Source: Thraustochytrium sp. TN22 (lineage: Eukaryota; Sar; Bigyra; Thraustochytrida; Thraustochytriidae). Taken from it: a stretch of 64,000 bases of DNA. Each line of letters begins with the position of its first letter. Positions within the stretch are counted from its first letter, which is position 1. The notes under the pieces were generated by a model, which worked only from the letters and a program-made list of their open reading frames with translations, was not told the DNA's origin and did no database searches. The DNA is taken from positions 1-64,000 of the forward strand of contig JABLUY010000131.1 in NCBI GenBank assembly GCA_013306675.1, given 5' to 3'. The position numbers and the translations under genes are program-made. This document shows, piece by piece, positions 1-10,500 of this stretch.

Positions 1-118
1 GCGGCGGCGCGCGGCGCGGCGGGCGGCAGCTGCGGCGGGCGCGGCGGGCGGCAGCGGCAGAGCTGCCGCGCGGGCGGCGGCTGCGGCGCGCAGCAGGCAA
101 CCGGCGGGCGCGGGCGCC
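1..118 (+). other. GC-rich leader upstream of SPT5
   Basis: Very GC-rich, low-complexity sequence made of GGC/GCG runs ends directly at the SPT5 start codon. It is probably 5' untranslated region or core promoter. I see no separate gene in it. Confidence 0.4.
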
Positions 119-226
119 ATGAGCTCGGACGAGGAGGACGTGGAGTCGTCGGAGAACGAGGAGGAGGAACGGCGCGAGTCGAAGCGGCGCAACCAGTCGG
201 ACGACGACTCCGACGATGACTCGGAC

Positions 227-279
<53 letters not shown>

Positions 280-3082
280 TGACGACGAGGATGAAGGGCG
301 CGGGGCCGGGGCCAAGCGCAAGAAAGCGCCCGGGGGCCGCAAAGGAAACTCGAAGAAGCGAGCCATGGCGAGCATGTTCGAGGAGGAGGCGCTGGACGAC
401 GATGACGATGAAGAGGACGACATGGCCGCGGAGCGCGGTTACCGCGACGAGGACGAGAACTACCTGGAGGACGCGGAGACCCGCGAGCGGTACGAGCGGC
501 GGCGGCGCGAGGACGAAGCGTTTCGCGCGCAGTCGGCTGAGGAGATCGCACAGCGCATGAAGGAGCGGTACCGGCAGGACCAGCGGACGACGACGAACGA
601 GGGCGACGACGATGACATGGAGGTATCGCGCAACGCTTTTTTGCCGAATGCGAAGGACCCGAAGCTTTTCTGTGTCAAGTGCAAGAAGGGCGACGAGCAG
701 CTGCTGTGCGTGCAACTCATGAGCAAGTACCTGTTCTCGTCGAACAAGGACGCTCAGAACGGGACCAAGACGGCGCCCAAGATCTTCTCGGCGCTGACGG
801 CCGGCACGCCAGAGTTCATCTACATCGAGGCGCGGACCAAGGAGCACGCGCTGGACGCTCTCAATGGCCTGCGCGGCGTGTACCGGACCAAGTGGACCAT
901 GGTGCCGCAGAACGAGATGCCGACGGTGCTGCGCATCGTGAGCAAGAAGCGCGTCATCAAGGTGGGCGACTTCGTGCGCATGCGGCGATTCCCGTACAAG
1001 GGCGATCTGGCGCGCATTGTGCACGTGGGCGACATGGACAAGGTTGTCGTCAAGTGCGTTCCGCGCATCGACGTGGGCGCCTCGATGCTGGAGGGCGATG
1101 AGCTCAAGGCGCACCGCGCTCGCAAGGTGGTTCCGCCGAAGCGCTTCTTCAACGCAGACGCGCTGGCAGCAGCCGGCGAGCGCCCGGAGCGGGATCTCTT
1201 CGACCCGCTCGGCGGCCTCGAAATGGACAAGCTTGGCAAGGACTTCTTCCAGGACGGCTATCTCATCAAGGAACTCAACGAGAAGGCCATCCAGACACGC
1301 AACGTCAAGCCGACGCTCGAAGAGCTCCAGGTCTTCCGCCACGGAAAGGCGCTGGACGCGGACGCCGAGGAGGACGCCAACGAGGCCTTCGAGGACGGCG
1401 ACCTGCTCGAGACAATCGGATACACGGAGAACAACAAGGAGGAGAACGCGGCCGGCCCCAAGTTCCAAAAGGGCGACATTGTAATGGTGCGCGAGGGCGA
1501 GTTGCAGCACCTCAAGGGCGAGGTCACCGCCGTCAACGGCACGACCGGCGAGATTACCATGAACCCAACCGATGAGGCGGTGCGCGGAAGCCTGCTCGAA
1601 TTCCCGGCCGGCGACCTCGTCAAGGTCTTCGTGGTCGGTGACCACGTCAAGGTACTCAACGGCCGTTATGCCGGCGAGACTGGCACGGTCGTCAAGATCA
1701 TGGACACCGCCGACAACAAGTCCAAGGCGATCGTGTTTACGGACTCGGCGTCCAAGGAGATTGTCGTCTTCGTGGACGACCTCCATGTCTCCGCGGAGGT
1801 GGCGCAGGCCACGGAGAAGCTCGCTGGCTTCGAGCTCATGGACCTCGTCTCACTTGGCACGCAGGTGGGCGTCGTCGTCAAGATCGGCAGCGAGTCGCTA
1901 GACGTCCTCCTGCAGACGGGCTCTGTGCGCACGTGCGGTTTGCACGAGATCCGCGGCAAGCTCAACCACAAGAGCCGGGCCACCACCGCCATGGACAAGG
2001 AACGCAACTCCATCGGCCAGAACAGCGCCGTCAAGGTCGTCTCGGGCGAGAACGCTGGCCTCGAGGCCATCGTCAAGCACGTGCACCGGTCCATCCTCTT
2101 TTTGCACTCCCGCATGCGCCTAAACAACGCCGGCGTCTTTGTGGAGCGCGCCCGCAATGTGCAGCTTGCCGGCGTCAAGCTCCGCAACGAGGCCGGCCTC
2201 GGCGTCATGGGCGCACGCCGCGGCGGCTTCGCGTCGGGCCGCGGCGGTCGCGGCGGAGGCGCCTTTGGAGGCGGCGGCCGCGGCGGCGACGACGGCCTGC
2301 TCGGCAAGAGTGTGCAGATCAAGCGCGGCCGCCACAAGGGCTACATCGGCATCGTCGTTAGCGCCACCGAGGGCAAGGCCAAGGTCGAGATCCACTCCAA
2401 GAAGCTCACCATCGAGATCCCGCGCGAGCATGTCAACATCGTCGGCGACGAGAACGGGGCACGCGCGCCCGTTGTTCACAACTACGCCGCCGCGCCCGGC
2501 ATGGGCGGCTACCCGACTGACATCGGCGGCGCCATGGGCGCCACGCCGCTGCACCCGAGCGAGTCGCAGGACTCCTCCTCCGCGTGGAATCCGGCGGTCT
2601 CCTCGTCAGCCCCGGTCTCCAACGCCGGCGGAGGCACGCCCGGGCCTGGCACGCCCGAGCCCGGGACGCCTGGCGGGCCTGGCACCCCGGGCGCTGAGGA
2701 GGACGCTTGGAACCCAAACCGCGACTCGGGCCCCGCCGTGCCGGCCCCCAGCTACAACGTGCCCAAGACGCCGGCCGCCGGCTTTGGTGCCTACGCCAGC
2801 TCCTCTGGCTACGGCTCCATCGCCACGCCCGCTGCCATCCCGCAGACCCCGGCCACGCCGGCTGTTCCCAAGACTCCCGCCGCACCCGGCATGTCGGGCG
2901 ACGACGACCGCCGCCCGCTCGGCCCGCCCAGCCTCGGCCTCTACAAGGGCGACCGCGTGCTCATCAAGGATACACGTGAGCAGGCCTACCTTGAGGAGTA
3001 CGAGGAAGGCGAGTGGATTCTCAAGGTCAGCGGTAGCATTCGTATCCTCAACTCCAGCGATGCGTTCCAGAAGATCGCATGA
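119..3082 (+). CDS. SPT5: Transcription elongation factor SPT5
   Basis: This 987-residue protein matches SPT5, the large subunit of DSIF, which with SPT4 clamps RNA polymerase II and supports elongation and capping in the nucleus. The N-terminal ~110 residues are extremely acidic, with a near-pure Asp run at residues 26-58. An NGN domain (SPT4-binding) lies at about 179-275, from FCVKCKKGDEQ to LRIV. KOW modules follow, for example VGDFVRMRRFPYKGD (~281), KGDIVMVREGELQHLKG (~452), VGDHVKVLNGRYAGETG (~504), AVKVVSGENAGLEAIVKH (~640) and GKSVQIKRGRHKGYIGIVV (~728). A Gly/Arg-rich insert (GGRGG) precedes the last of these. The C-terminal region is rich in Thr-Pro (GTPGPGTPEPGTPGGPGTP, VPKTPAA), like the phosphorylated CTR of SPT5, and a terminal KOW-like segment (GDRVLIKDTREQAYLEEYEEG) closes it. 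Length fits the family (about 1,000-1,100). No intron is needed. The gene is convergent with RMC1. Confidence 0.95.
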
Positions 3083-3285
3083 TACTGCCAGGTTGGGTAC
3101 ACGACCTTTCCTTCAGATTCCCGCTCCCTACCTAGGCCTAGGCTAATCCGCCCAACAGAATCACAACCAGTAACTAGCCAGCAGCCAGCAGCCAGCAGCA
3201 CCAGTGGCGCCTTCACTTCAGCAGCTGGCAAACAGCGAAAGTAAATGCTCAATCATGGAAAAGAAAAACAAAGTCACAAACTAGT

Positions 3286-6200
3286 TCAGGCGGCCGCCAT
3301 CGGCGGGAGACCGAGCGCAGTCGCGACAGGGACGGCCTCTTGCTCAGAAAGGATGGTCGACAGCCGGGCACGCAAATCTGGCACCTCCGTCGCCAGCGGC
3401 GACGGTGTCGACCCATGCGCCGTGATTGTACGCGGAGACACGCTCATGAAGAAGCTGTAGAGCGCGTAAAAGGGCGCCGCCGTGCCGCCGCGCTCCGCCG
3501 CCTGGTGCAGCGCGCACTCAAAGAGCTCCGCGGCCGTCACGAGGAGGCAGCCGTCCTGAAGCGACGAAGTCTTGCCAGATCCTGCGCCAGCCGTTGGCGA
3601 GGACGCCGGTGGCGTCGAGGTCTCCGCGCAGAGCAGGTACTGCGGGTGGTGATGAATGACCTGGAGCGCGCTGCTGAGGTCACTACGACTCAGAAGCGCC
3701 TGAATGACCAGGTCATGGTGGCCCAAGCGGTGCATCATGTCGAGCGCAAGCTCCCAGAGCGGCGGGTGCTGAACGCTGGCCTCGAAGAGAGCGCGCGCCA
3801 GTCGTCGCGAGTCCGTCGGCACGCGCTGTTGAAGGAGCTGCCGCAGCACGTGCTCGCGCTGGCCGGCAACCAGCAACCACGTCAGCAGCTCGTACACATA
3901 CTTCTCGATGGGCACCTCAAACGCCTGCAGACTCTGCACATACGTCAGCAGGTAGGTGGACATGCGCCGGCACGCGTCCAAACCCTCCTGGTCCTCGGGG
4001 TATTCCGGCATGAGCGGCATAAAGACCCAGGTGAACACGTCAATTTGCAGCACCACCGCCGCGCTGTTGTAGCAGCGAATGTCCTTGAGCGCGATACGCC
4101 CCGCATCGCGGAAGTCTGCCATGGCGTGCGTCAAGATGCGCTGCGAGCCGGGCCGCGGGAGCCGCCCAGACGCATTGCCTCGCGCAGCCCTTCTCGGGCA
4201 CGCCTCCTCGGCGCTCCCAGGCGGCGTACTGGCGTACGGAGAGCCGGGACGGCCCTCCAGGACATCTCGAGCACTTTGCGTGGGTGGCATGCTGTGCGCG
4301 AGACTGTCTTGCGCAGGCGGCGAGAGCGCCTCGCTGCTGCCCCGCCGCCGGCCCATGCTGTCTAGGAACTGGGAGCGCCGGCTCTTGGACCCAATGCTCG
4401 AAGTGAAGCGAGTGCGCATCGCGCCGGGCGCCCAGCGTGCGGAGGTGCGCCCCAAGTACGAAGTGCGGCCCGCGGGCTCTGCGTGCTGTGAGGAGGCCGT
4501 CTCGCCGCCCCGCATCAGCGTGGACGAGGATGAGCTGGCCCTCCTGGCCGAGACCAAGCCGTCAGGAGCCGACGCGCTCAGCGCGCCCTCGCTACTGCCA
4601 CCGCCAACCGTCGCGGCAGCCGCGTCACCACCATCCCGATCTCGCGCCGTATTCACGCGCAAGCTCCCGCGGCGTACAGCGGCCGAGCCCGCCGCCGTGA
4701 CCGTCTCCGTCTGGTTCGCGCCGCCGGTGGAGCCCGCGCTGAAGCCACGCCCGGAGCCGGCGCGCATGCGGAAGCTGCTGGTGCCTAGACCAAAGCTCAG
4801 ATTCACCGCAGCAGCGCTTGGCGCGGAGGCGACGGGGCTCCCCGCGCTTGCGCTGCTGCCCTTCCCGTGGCTGCCGTCGGCGCCTGTCCCAACGCTAACC
4901 GGGGCGCTTGATGCGCGCTCGCGCAGCGCGCGCAGGTAGGTGTCGTTGACTTGGTTGAAAATCGCCAGCACAACCCCCGGCGAGGACACGCCGGAGGCCA
5001 CCAGGCGGCGCAAGCAATGCAATAGGATCGCCTTGCCGTAGGCGCGCGGATCGCGCCGCGAGGAACCAAAGGTGAATTCCGTCACCGAGCTCAGCGAGGG
5101 CGTGCACGCGCGCCGCAGCAGGAAGCCCACCAGCTGCCGCGGGTCGCGCAGGACAAAGGAGGGCTCCTCGATCTCCACTGCGCCAGCAGCGGCACGCTCC
5201 GCCTCCTCGCGCGCGACGCGCAACACCTCGCTCGGAACAGAGTCCAAGTTCAGTTCGAGCCGCCACACGTGGCCCAGTTTCGAGTCGAGCACCCAGTACG
5301 GCGCAAGGAATACCCAGCTTGGGCTGTAGAGAATCTCGTCGTCCCGCAGGTCCGGCGTTGACATGTATGCGCGCACGTCGTCACCGCCGTTCGGTGGAGA
5401 TCGCGGTCGGTCTGCCTCCTCGAGGCCGACAACCGAGGCCTCTGCAGAGGCCCGCGCCGCGGACTGCGGAAAGAGCTGGAAGCGGAGCCGCACCGGTCGG
5501 GGCGCCTCGTCGATAGAGTCCACGACACTGTCGAAGCTCATCGCACTGACAAGCTCCTCGTTCACGTGCGTCAAGACACTGCCCACCACTGCAGTCGATG
5601 GGTTCTCCTCGGCTAGCGACATTTGCGTCAGACGGGCCGAGAACGCCAGGGGCGGCGGCTGGGCGCCGTTGTCGTCGGTCGCCGCACTGGGCCCGGCGTT
5701 GAAGATGGCAGCGTCGACCGGCTCCAGGCCGATCGACTCGCCCTCGTTCAGCTCAAGCTCGAGCTCCAGGCCGCTGCCCAGCGAGTCGGCGTCCTCCCCG
5801 CCGCTCACGCTAGGCAAGCCATCCATGTCAGTTTCCGCCGTGAGCGACTCGACATTCTGACCAACGGCGCGCCCCCAGGCGCGGTACAGGCCCTTGGGCG
5901 CCACACACGGGAGAGAGGTATCCGAATAAATGTCGTAGATGCACGTGAATCGGCCCTCCATGTTATGCACGCAGAGCAGATTGTCCACCACGCTCACCGA
6001 GATGCTGCCGGGAGACGGAAGCTCCAGCGTGCGCACCTGGACGGTACTCTCGCGCCCGATGCGAAAGACGTTCAGGCGCCGCGCCGCGAGTGCCAGCTCG
6101 ACCGCATACATGCCGTCGTAGAGCCGGGCCAGAACCATCTCGCGGGGCGCCGGCGGCCGGTCAAGGGTAAACTTGGCCAGCTTCATGGGCAGCTGTCCGT

Positions 6201-6822
6201 TTTGAAACTGGTAGGGCCGCAGCTCCGTCCCGTTGCCCGCCGCGAGCACCAAGAGCTGGTGCTCGGGCGCATACCAAAAATTCTGGACCGTGTGCTTGAT
6301 GGTGCCCACCAGCTTGCAGGACTCCTCGCCACGCTCCGTGTGCGGGAGCCGGTGCACCTCGAGACCGCAGCGCGCCACCATGCACAGGCTGGGGAGCTCG
6401 TCCTCGTCTGTGTCAGGACGGCCACCGCGCGCCACGTCACGCTGCAGCCAGAGCACGCCACCACGCAACACGAGGTTGCCGCGCTTGGGCCGGCACGAGA
6501 CGCGCGTCTCGGTCGCCATGACAAGGTCTACCACCTCCACGGTGGTGTCGTTCCGCTGGATCGCCATGAAGCGCTTGCACAGCGAGAACTTCACGTCCAG
6601 CACCGGCCCGGCGTGCACGAAGTTGAGCGGCGGCGACAGCTTCGCGCCAAAGCTCAGCTCCAGCGTGTAGTACACGTTCTTCTTCATGAGCACCAGCTGC
6701 TCGTTCGCCTGGTCGTACCACACCTTGTGCCCGGCGAAGTCCACGTCCACCGCCTCCCTGGACAGCTCGACCCACGCGCGCGACGCCGCGCCCGCCAGCA
6801 CCGACGACGTCGGGGTCGCCAT
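3286..6822 (-). CDS. RMC1: RMC1/Mic1-like regulator of MON1-CCZ1
   Basis: The 1,178-residue product resembles RMC1 (C18orf8/Mic1), a subunit of the MON1-CCZ1 complex that activates Rab7 on late endosomes and lysosomes. The N-terminal ~460 residues look like the family's beta-propeller (VKFSLCKRFMAIQRNDTTVE; KHTVQNFWYAPEHQLLVLA), followed by a conserved-looking block near residue 500 (WVFLAPYWVLDSKLGHVWRL). The C-terminal Mic1 domain is at about 900-1125 (YVYELLTWLLVAGQREHVLR; ALDMMHRLGHHDLVIQALL). The protein is much longer than animal RMC1 (about 650 residues) because of a Ser/Ala/Gly-rich linker at roughly 590-890. The reading frame is open upstream to 8007, but that extension is Arg/Ala-rich low complexity, so I chose the ATG at 6822 (MATPTSSVLAGAASRAWVEL), where propeller-like sequence begins. 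It is head-to-head with the giant gene and tail-to-tail with SPT5. Confidence 0.85.
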   Translation of the reverse strand: MATPTSSVLAGAASRAWVELSREAVDVDFAGHKVWYDQANEQLVLMKKNVYYTLELSFGAKLSPPLNFVHAGPVLDVKFSLCKRFMAIQRNDTTVEVVDLVMATETRVSCRPKRGNLVLRGGVLWLQRDVARGGRPDTDEDELPSLCMVARCGLEVHRLPHTERGEESCKLVGTIKHTVQNFWYAPEHQLLVLAAGNGTELRPYQFQNGQLPMKLAKFTLDRPPAPREMVLARLYDGMYAVELALAARRLNVFRIGRESTVQVRTLELPSPGSISVSVVDNLLCVHNMEGRFTCIYDIYSDTSLPCVAPKGLYRAWGRAVGQNVESLTAETDMDGLPSVSGGEDADSLGSGLELELELNEGESIGLEPVDAAIFNAGPSAATDDNGAQPPPLAFSARLTQMSLAEENPSTAVVGSVLTHVNEELVSAMSFDSVVDSIDEAPRPVRLRFQLFPQSAARASAEASVVGLEEADRPRSPPNGGDDVRAYMSTPDLRDDEILYSPSWVFLAPYWVLDSKLGHVWRLELNLDSVPSEVLRVAREEAERAAAGAVEIEEPSFVLRDPRQLVGFLLRRACTPSLSSVTEFTFGSSRRDPRAYGKAILLHCLRRLVASGVSSPGVVLAIFNQVNDTYLRALRERASSAPVSVGTGADGSHGKGSSASAGSPVASAPSAAAVNLSFGLGTSSFRMRAGSGRGFSAGSTGGANQTETVTAAGSAAVRRGSLRVNTARDRDGGDAAAATVGGGSSEGALSASAPDGLVSARRASSSSSTLMRGGETASSQHAEPAGRTSYLGRTSARWAPGAMRTRFTSSIGSKSRRSQFLDSMGRRRGSSEALSPPAQDSLAHSMPPTQSARDVLEGRPGSPYASTPPGSAEEACPRRAARGNASGRLPRPGSQRILTHAMADFRDAGRIALKDIRCYNSAAVVLQIDVFTWVFMPLMPEYPEDQEGLDACRRMSTYLLTYVQSLQAFEVPIEKYVYELLTWLLVAGQREHVLRQLLQQRVPTDSRRLARALFEASVQHPPLWELALDMMHRLGHHDLVIQALLSRSDLSSALQVIHHHPQYLLCAETSTPPASSPTAGAGSGKTSSLQDGCLLVTAAELFECALHQAAERGGTAAPFYALYSFFMSVSPRTITAHGSTPSPLATEVPDLRARLSTILSEQEAVPVATALGLPPMAAA

Positions 6823-7510
6823 GCCTGCCCGCCTGCCCGCCTGCCTACCCGCCTTGCGGCCGGCGGGCGCCCTCCAGCCGCGACCCGGGCGGAGGCGGCG
6901 GAGGCGGCGGAGGCGGCGGAGGCCGCGCCGCGCTCCACGCCCGCCCGCCCGCCCGCTCGCGCCCGCGCGCGAGCTCGCGGCGGGGAGAGACCGACCGCGC
7001 AGCGGCACGGACGAAAAGAGAACTGCGAGCCTCGCCGCGCAGCGTCCGGAACGAGCGCGACCGTCGCGCGGCGTCGCGGACGGTCGCAAACCCCTTCCGT
7101 TGAGCGCCGCTGATCGCCACTGGCGCGCCGCCGGGCTCGGAGCGCGCGGCGGCGCGGGCGCGGCGCGCGCGGCGGCGGCGGGCGCGGCGCGCAGTTCCCC
7201 TCCCGCCCGGGCGCGGCAGCCGCGCGGCAGCGCCCCGCCCGCCTGCGCCGCTCGGCGGCCGGCACGCCGAGGCCCAGGCGCCGCGCGCGGGATGGCGGCG
7301 GCGGGCATGGGACGTGCGCGTCCCAGTTCTTTGGAGCACGAGCAGCAGAGGGAGCGCGGGCGGCGCGAGCGCGGGCGGCGGCGGGCGCGACGCGGCGCGC
7401 AGGCCGCGCAGGCCAGGGCCGCGGAGCCAGGGCCGGAAGCCGCGGCGGACGGGCCGCCGCAGGCGAGGCGGTCACGACGAAGGCAGCAGGTGAGGCGCCG
7501 GCAGGCGCGC
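6823..7510. promoter_or_regulatory. Divergent intergenic region, RMC1 / giant IPT gene
   Basis: This 688 bp gap separates two start codons on opposite strands, so it must carry both promoters and 5' leaders. It is extremely GC-rich with GGAGGCGGC and CGCGGCGG runs. I see no convincing TATA box and no conserved coding sequence. The open frames that cross it on both strands encode only Arg/Ala/Pro-rich low complexity. Confidence 0.4.
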
Positions 7511-7594
7511 ATGGCGCGCGTGGCGCGCGTGGCGCTCGTGGCGCTCGTGGCGCTCGTGGCGCTCGCGCTGACGACGCGGGCCGCGAGGGCGGCG
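7511..7594 (+). other. Signal peptide of the giant protein, built from a 9-nt tandem repeat
   Basis: Residues 1-28 start Met-Ala-Arg, then a hydrophobic core of Val-Ala-Leu triplets, ending AARAA before Gly29. The core is encoded by tandem 9-nt units (two of GTGGCGCGC type counting the ATG unit, four of GTGGCGCTC). It supports secretion of the N-terminus and the choice of this start codon. Confidence 0.75.
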
Positions 7595-10500
7595 GGGAGC
7601 CTGGACAATGGACTGCTTTGGAGCGTGGAGCCCGTGAGCAGCGCCTCGCTCCTGGTGGACCAGGTCCAGGATGGATGGCTGGATGTCCCGGACACCTCGG
7701 TGAACTTCACGCTCGACAAGGAGTACACCGTGCGGGTGTCGTACACCGCAACAGTCGTCGCGGACAAGCCGTACGAGCCAGGTGCGGACGCTCTCGGGTG
7801 GGCCGACCAGAACGATGTGCTGGGCATGCGCCTCGTCGTGGACGGCGTCCCATTCCGCCAGTCCGGTGCGCATACGACGCCCTTCACGTCGTTCGAGCAG
7901 GCGCGCGGTAGCCTGCTAGGCCACGCAGTCGCCACGCTCGCCGCCGGCAACCACTCCGCCACGCTGCAGTGGCGTCGCTGGGGCGACCGCGTGCGCAGCT
8001 GGAGCATACGCCCGACGCTGCTGCGCGGTCAGGGCGGTTCGCGTGCCGTCATGGTCAAGGCGCGCCATAAGTACTTTTACGCCGCGCAACCGCTCACCGG
8101 CGCCCGTATTTCCAGGGCCGCAGACGGCTGGGTGGAGGTGCCCGGGTGCTCCGTGGCCTTTTCGCTCCCGCGGAGCTGGACCCTGCACATGGTGTACGCG
8201 CTGCAGGCGCATCCGCAGCTCGCGCCCAACGCCGACGTGCTCGAAGAACCGGACATTCTTGGCACGCGCCTACTCGTGGACGGGGTGCCGTACCGCGAGT
8301 CGGGCGCCAGCTTCCGGACCGTCTCGCGCAGCTTCCGCCCGGCGGTCCTCGCCGGCAACCTCGTGCTCCCGCTCACGGCCGGCGAGCACACCGTGACGCT
8401 GCAGTGGCGCAAGTGGGGCTCGACTGTTCCGCTCTGGCTCTCTCAGCCGTCCATGTTTGGTGGCTTCATCTCGGGCCGTAGCCTCATCGTCGAGGGCGAG
8501 CACACCGCCATCGTGCTCAGCCGCTCGCTTGACAAGACCACTCTCGATAAGCGCAAGATAGCGCTGCAGCCAGCAGCCCCTGATGTCGATGGCTGGTTCG
8601 ACATCCCGGGCGCCTCCAACACAATCCAGCTCGTGGCCCCTTCCAGTACGGTGCACGTCAGCTTCTCGCTCACCACGAGCCAGCTCGGCCGCACCGACAT
8701 GGACTTTTGGACGTGGGAGCGCTGGAGTGCACTCTCCATGCGCCTCGTCGTCAACGGCCACGTCGTCTTCGGCAGCGGATCCTCCATGGACGCCCTCGTC
8801 CGCGTCACCGACACCATGCGCGGCGCCGTCATGCTCACGCTGCCAGCCGGGACGCACGTCGTCAAGATGCAGTGGCGCCAGGAGGGCGGGGACGATTCGC
8901 TTTCGTGGCAGACCGCGCAGGAGCTCTTGCAGGGCTTCGGCGGCGGACCGGCGCTCGTTTCCGTCTATCACGCCTTCAACCAGGCGCCAGAGGTTCACTA
9001 CGAGCCCCCCGACGATGAGACGCAGCTGCTCCTCGTGCAGCAGGGCGACAACATCACACTTGAGCTTACCGAGGACGGTGCGCGCCGCATCGCGGGCTTC
9101 CGCGTCTCGGACAAGGATGTCGAGCTAAGCCCGGACTCCGTTTTTGCCGTCACCATCACAGCCGAGAACGGCCTCATCTCGCTCGACGCGGCCGCTATCG
9201 TCAATGTGTCCTTTGCTACCGGCACGGGCGATCGCGACCAATTGGTCACCTTTACCGGCGGGCTCGACGCCGTTAATGGCGCGCTCCAGGCCTTCACCTA
9301 CATCGGCCACCTTAACTGGAACGGCTACGATACCATCACGGTCACCGTCGACGACCAAGGCAACGCGGGCCTCGGCATGGGTGGCTCGCGCACCGCGACG
9401 CGCCGCATCCAGGTTCACGTATCTCCCGTCAACGACGCCCCCTCTCTGGCGGTCCCCAGTGACCAAGTTACGGACGAGGACGAGGCCATCGTCATCTACG
9501 GCATTCACGTGCACGACGTGGACATTGATCAGTGGCGTGCGGACCACGGTGCTGACGGAACGGATGAGCCCCGCTTCCAGGTCTCCCTTGCGGTAGCGGC
9601 CGGCGCGGTGACCCTCGCCTCCACCGATGGGCTAACTTTCGCGCAGGGCACCGGCGCAGCCGACCGTGCCGTCACTGTCGTCGGCACGCTCTCGGATCTC
9701 AACGCCGCGCTCGCGCGGGTAACCTACCTCGGCGACGCCAACGTCAATCTGCGCACCGCCGCCGAGAACCTTGTAGTCCTGGTCAGCGACCTCGGCTTTG
9801 GCGCGGGCGAGCCCGTCGGGTCGACGCCGCAGCCGCTTACGGACTCAGTTACCATCCCCATCTCGGTACTTCCAGTCAATGACGCGCCCACCGTTGTGAT
9901 CCCATCGACCACCGCCATGCGCCTCCGCGGATACGCGGTCTCTGACATGGACCTGCTCGCCCGTCATCTCGACGACGACGCCCAGCAGTACACGGTCGAC
10001 ATCGTTGTCTCGAGCGGAATCGCCAGCCTCACGCTGGGCTCTGCGCTCGCGCTCAGTTTTGCTACGGGCTCCGGCACGAGCGACGATCGCATGACCTTCT
10101 CGGGGACCCTAGAGGACATCAACGCGGCGCTTTCCAGCATCGTGTACGAGCGGCCTTCCACCTTTCAGGGCGTTGACGATCTGCGCATCACCGTTGACAG
10201 CGAAGTCACTGGCGAGTCAGCGTCTACGCGCTATATTGAGGTCCTCATGGACCTCGATCCAGGTGTGACGCCCCACTTTGAAGGTGTTGCCCCGACACGC
10301 GCCTGCCTCGATGCCGCGCAAAACAACTCCGTTGTCATCACCGCGCCGCAGCTTCTGGCCATCTTGCAGGCCAACGAGGAGGACACCCTGCTGCCGGGCC
10401 CGACCGGCTGGTGGTGTCAATTCGGTGCCGCAACCGCCAGGTCACCGCTGCTCCTAGGCGAGGATGCTTTGCTGCGCTGCGAGGCGTCCGGAGACGGGCT

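Noticed and set aside
5623-7113. Long plus-strand open frame opposite RMC1
   Set aside because: It lacks any recognisable domain, is rich in Arg/His/Leu and lies exactly antisense to a well-supported gene. High GC keeps opposite frames open.
6686-7510. In-frame upstream extension of the giant protein
   Set aside because: It overlaps the RMC1 5' coding end in antisense and encodes Arg/Ala/Pro low complexity. A good signal peptide starts at 7511.
6823-8007. In-frame upstream extension of RMC1
   Set aside because: Low-complexity Arg/Ala sequence that also overlaps the giant gene's coding start. The ATG at 6822 begins plausible propeller sequence.
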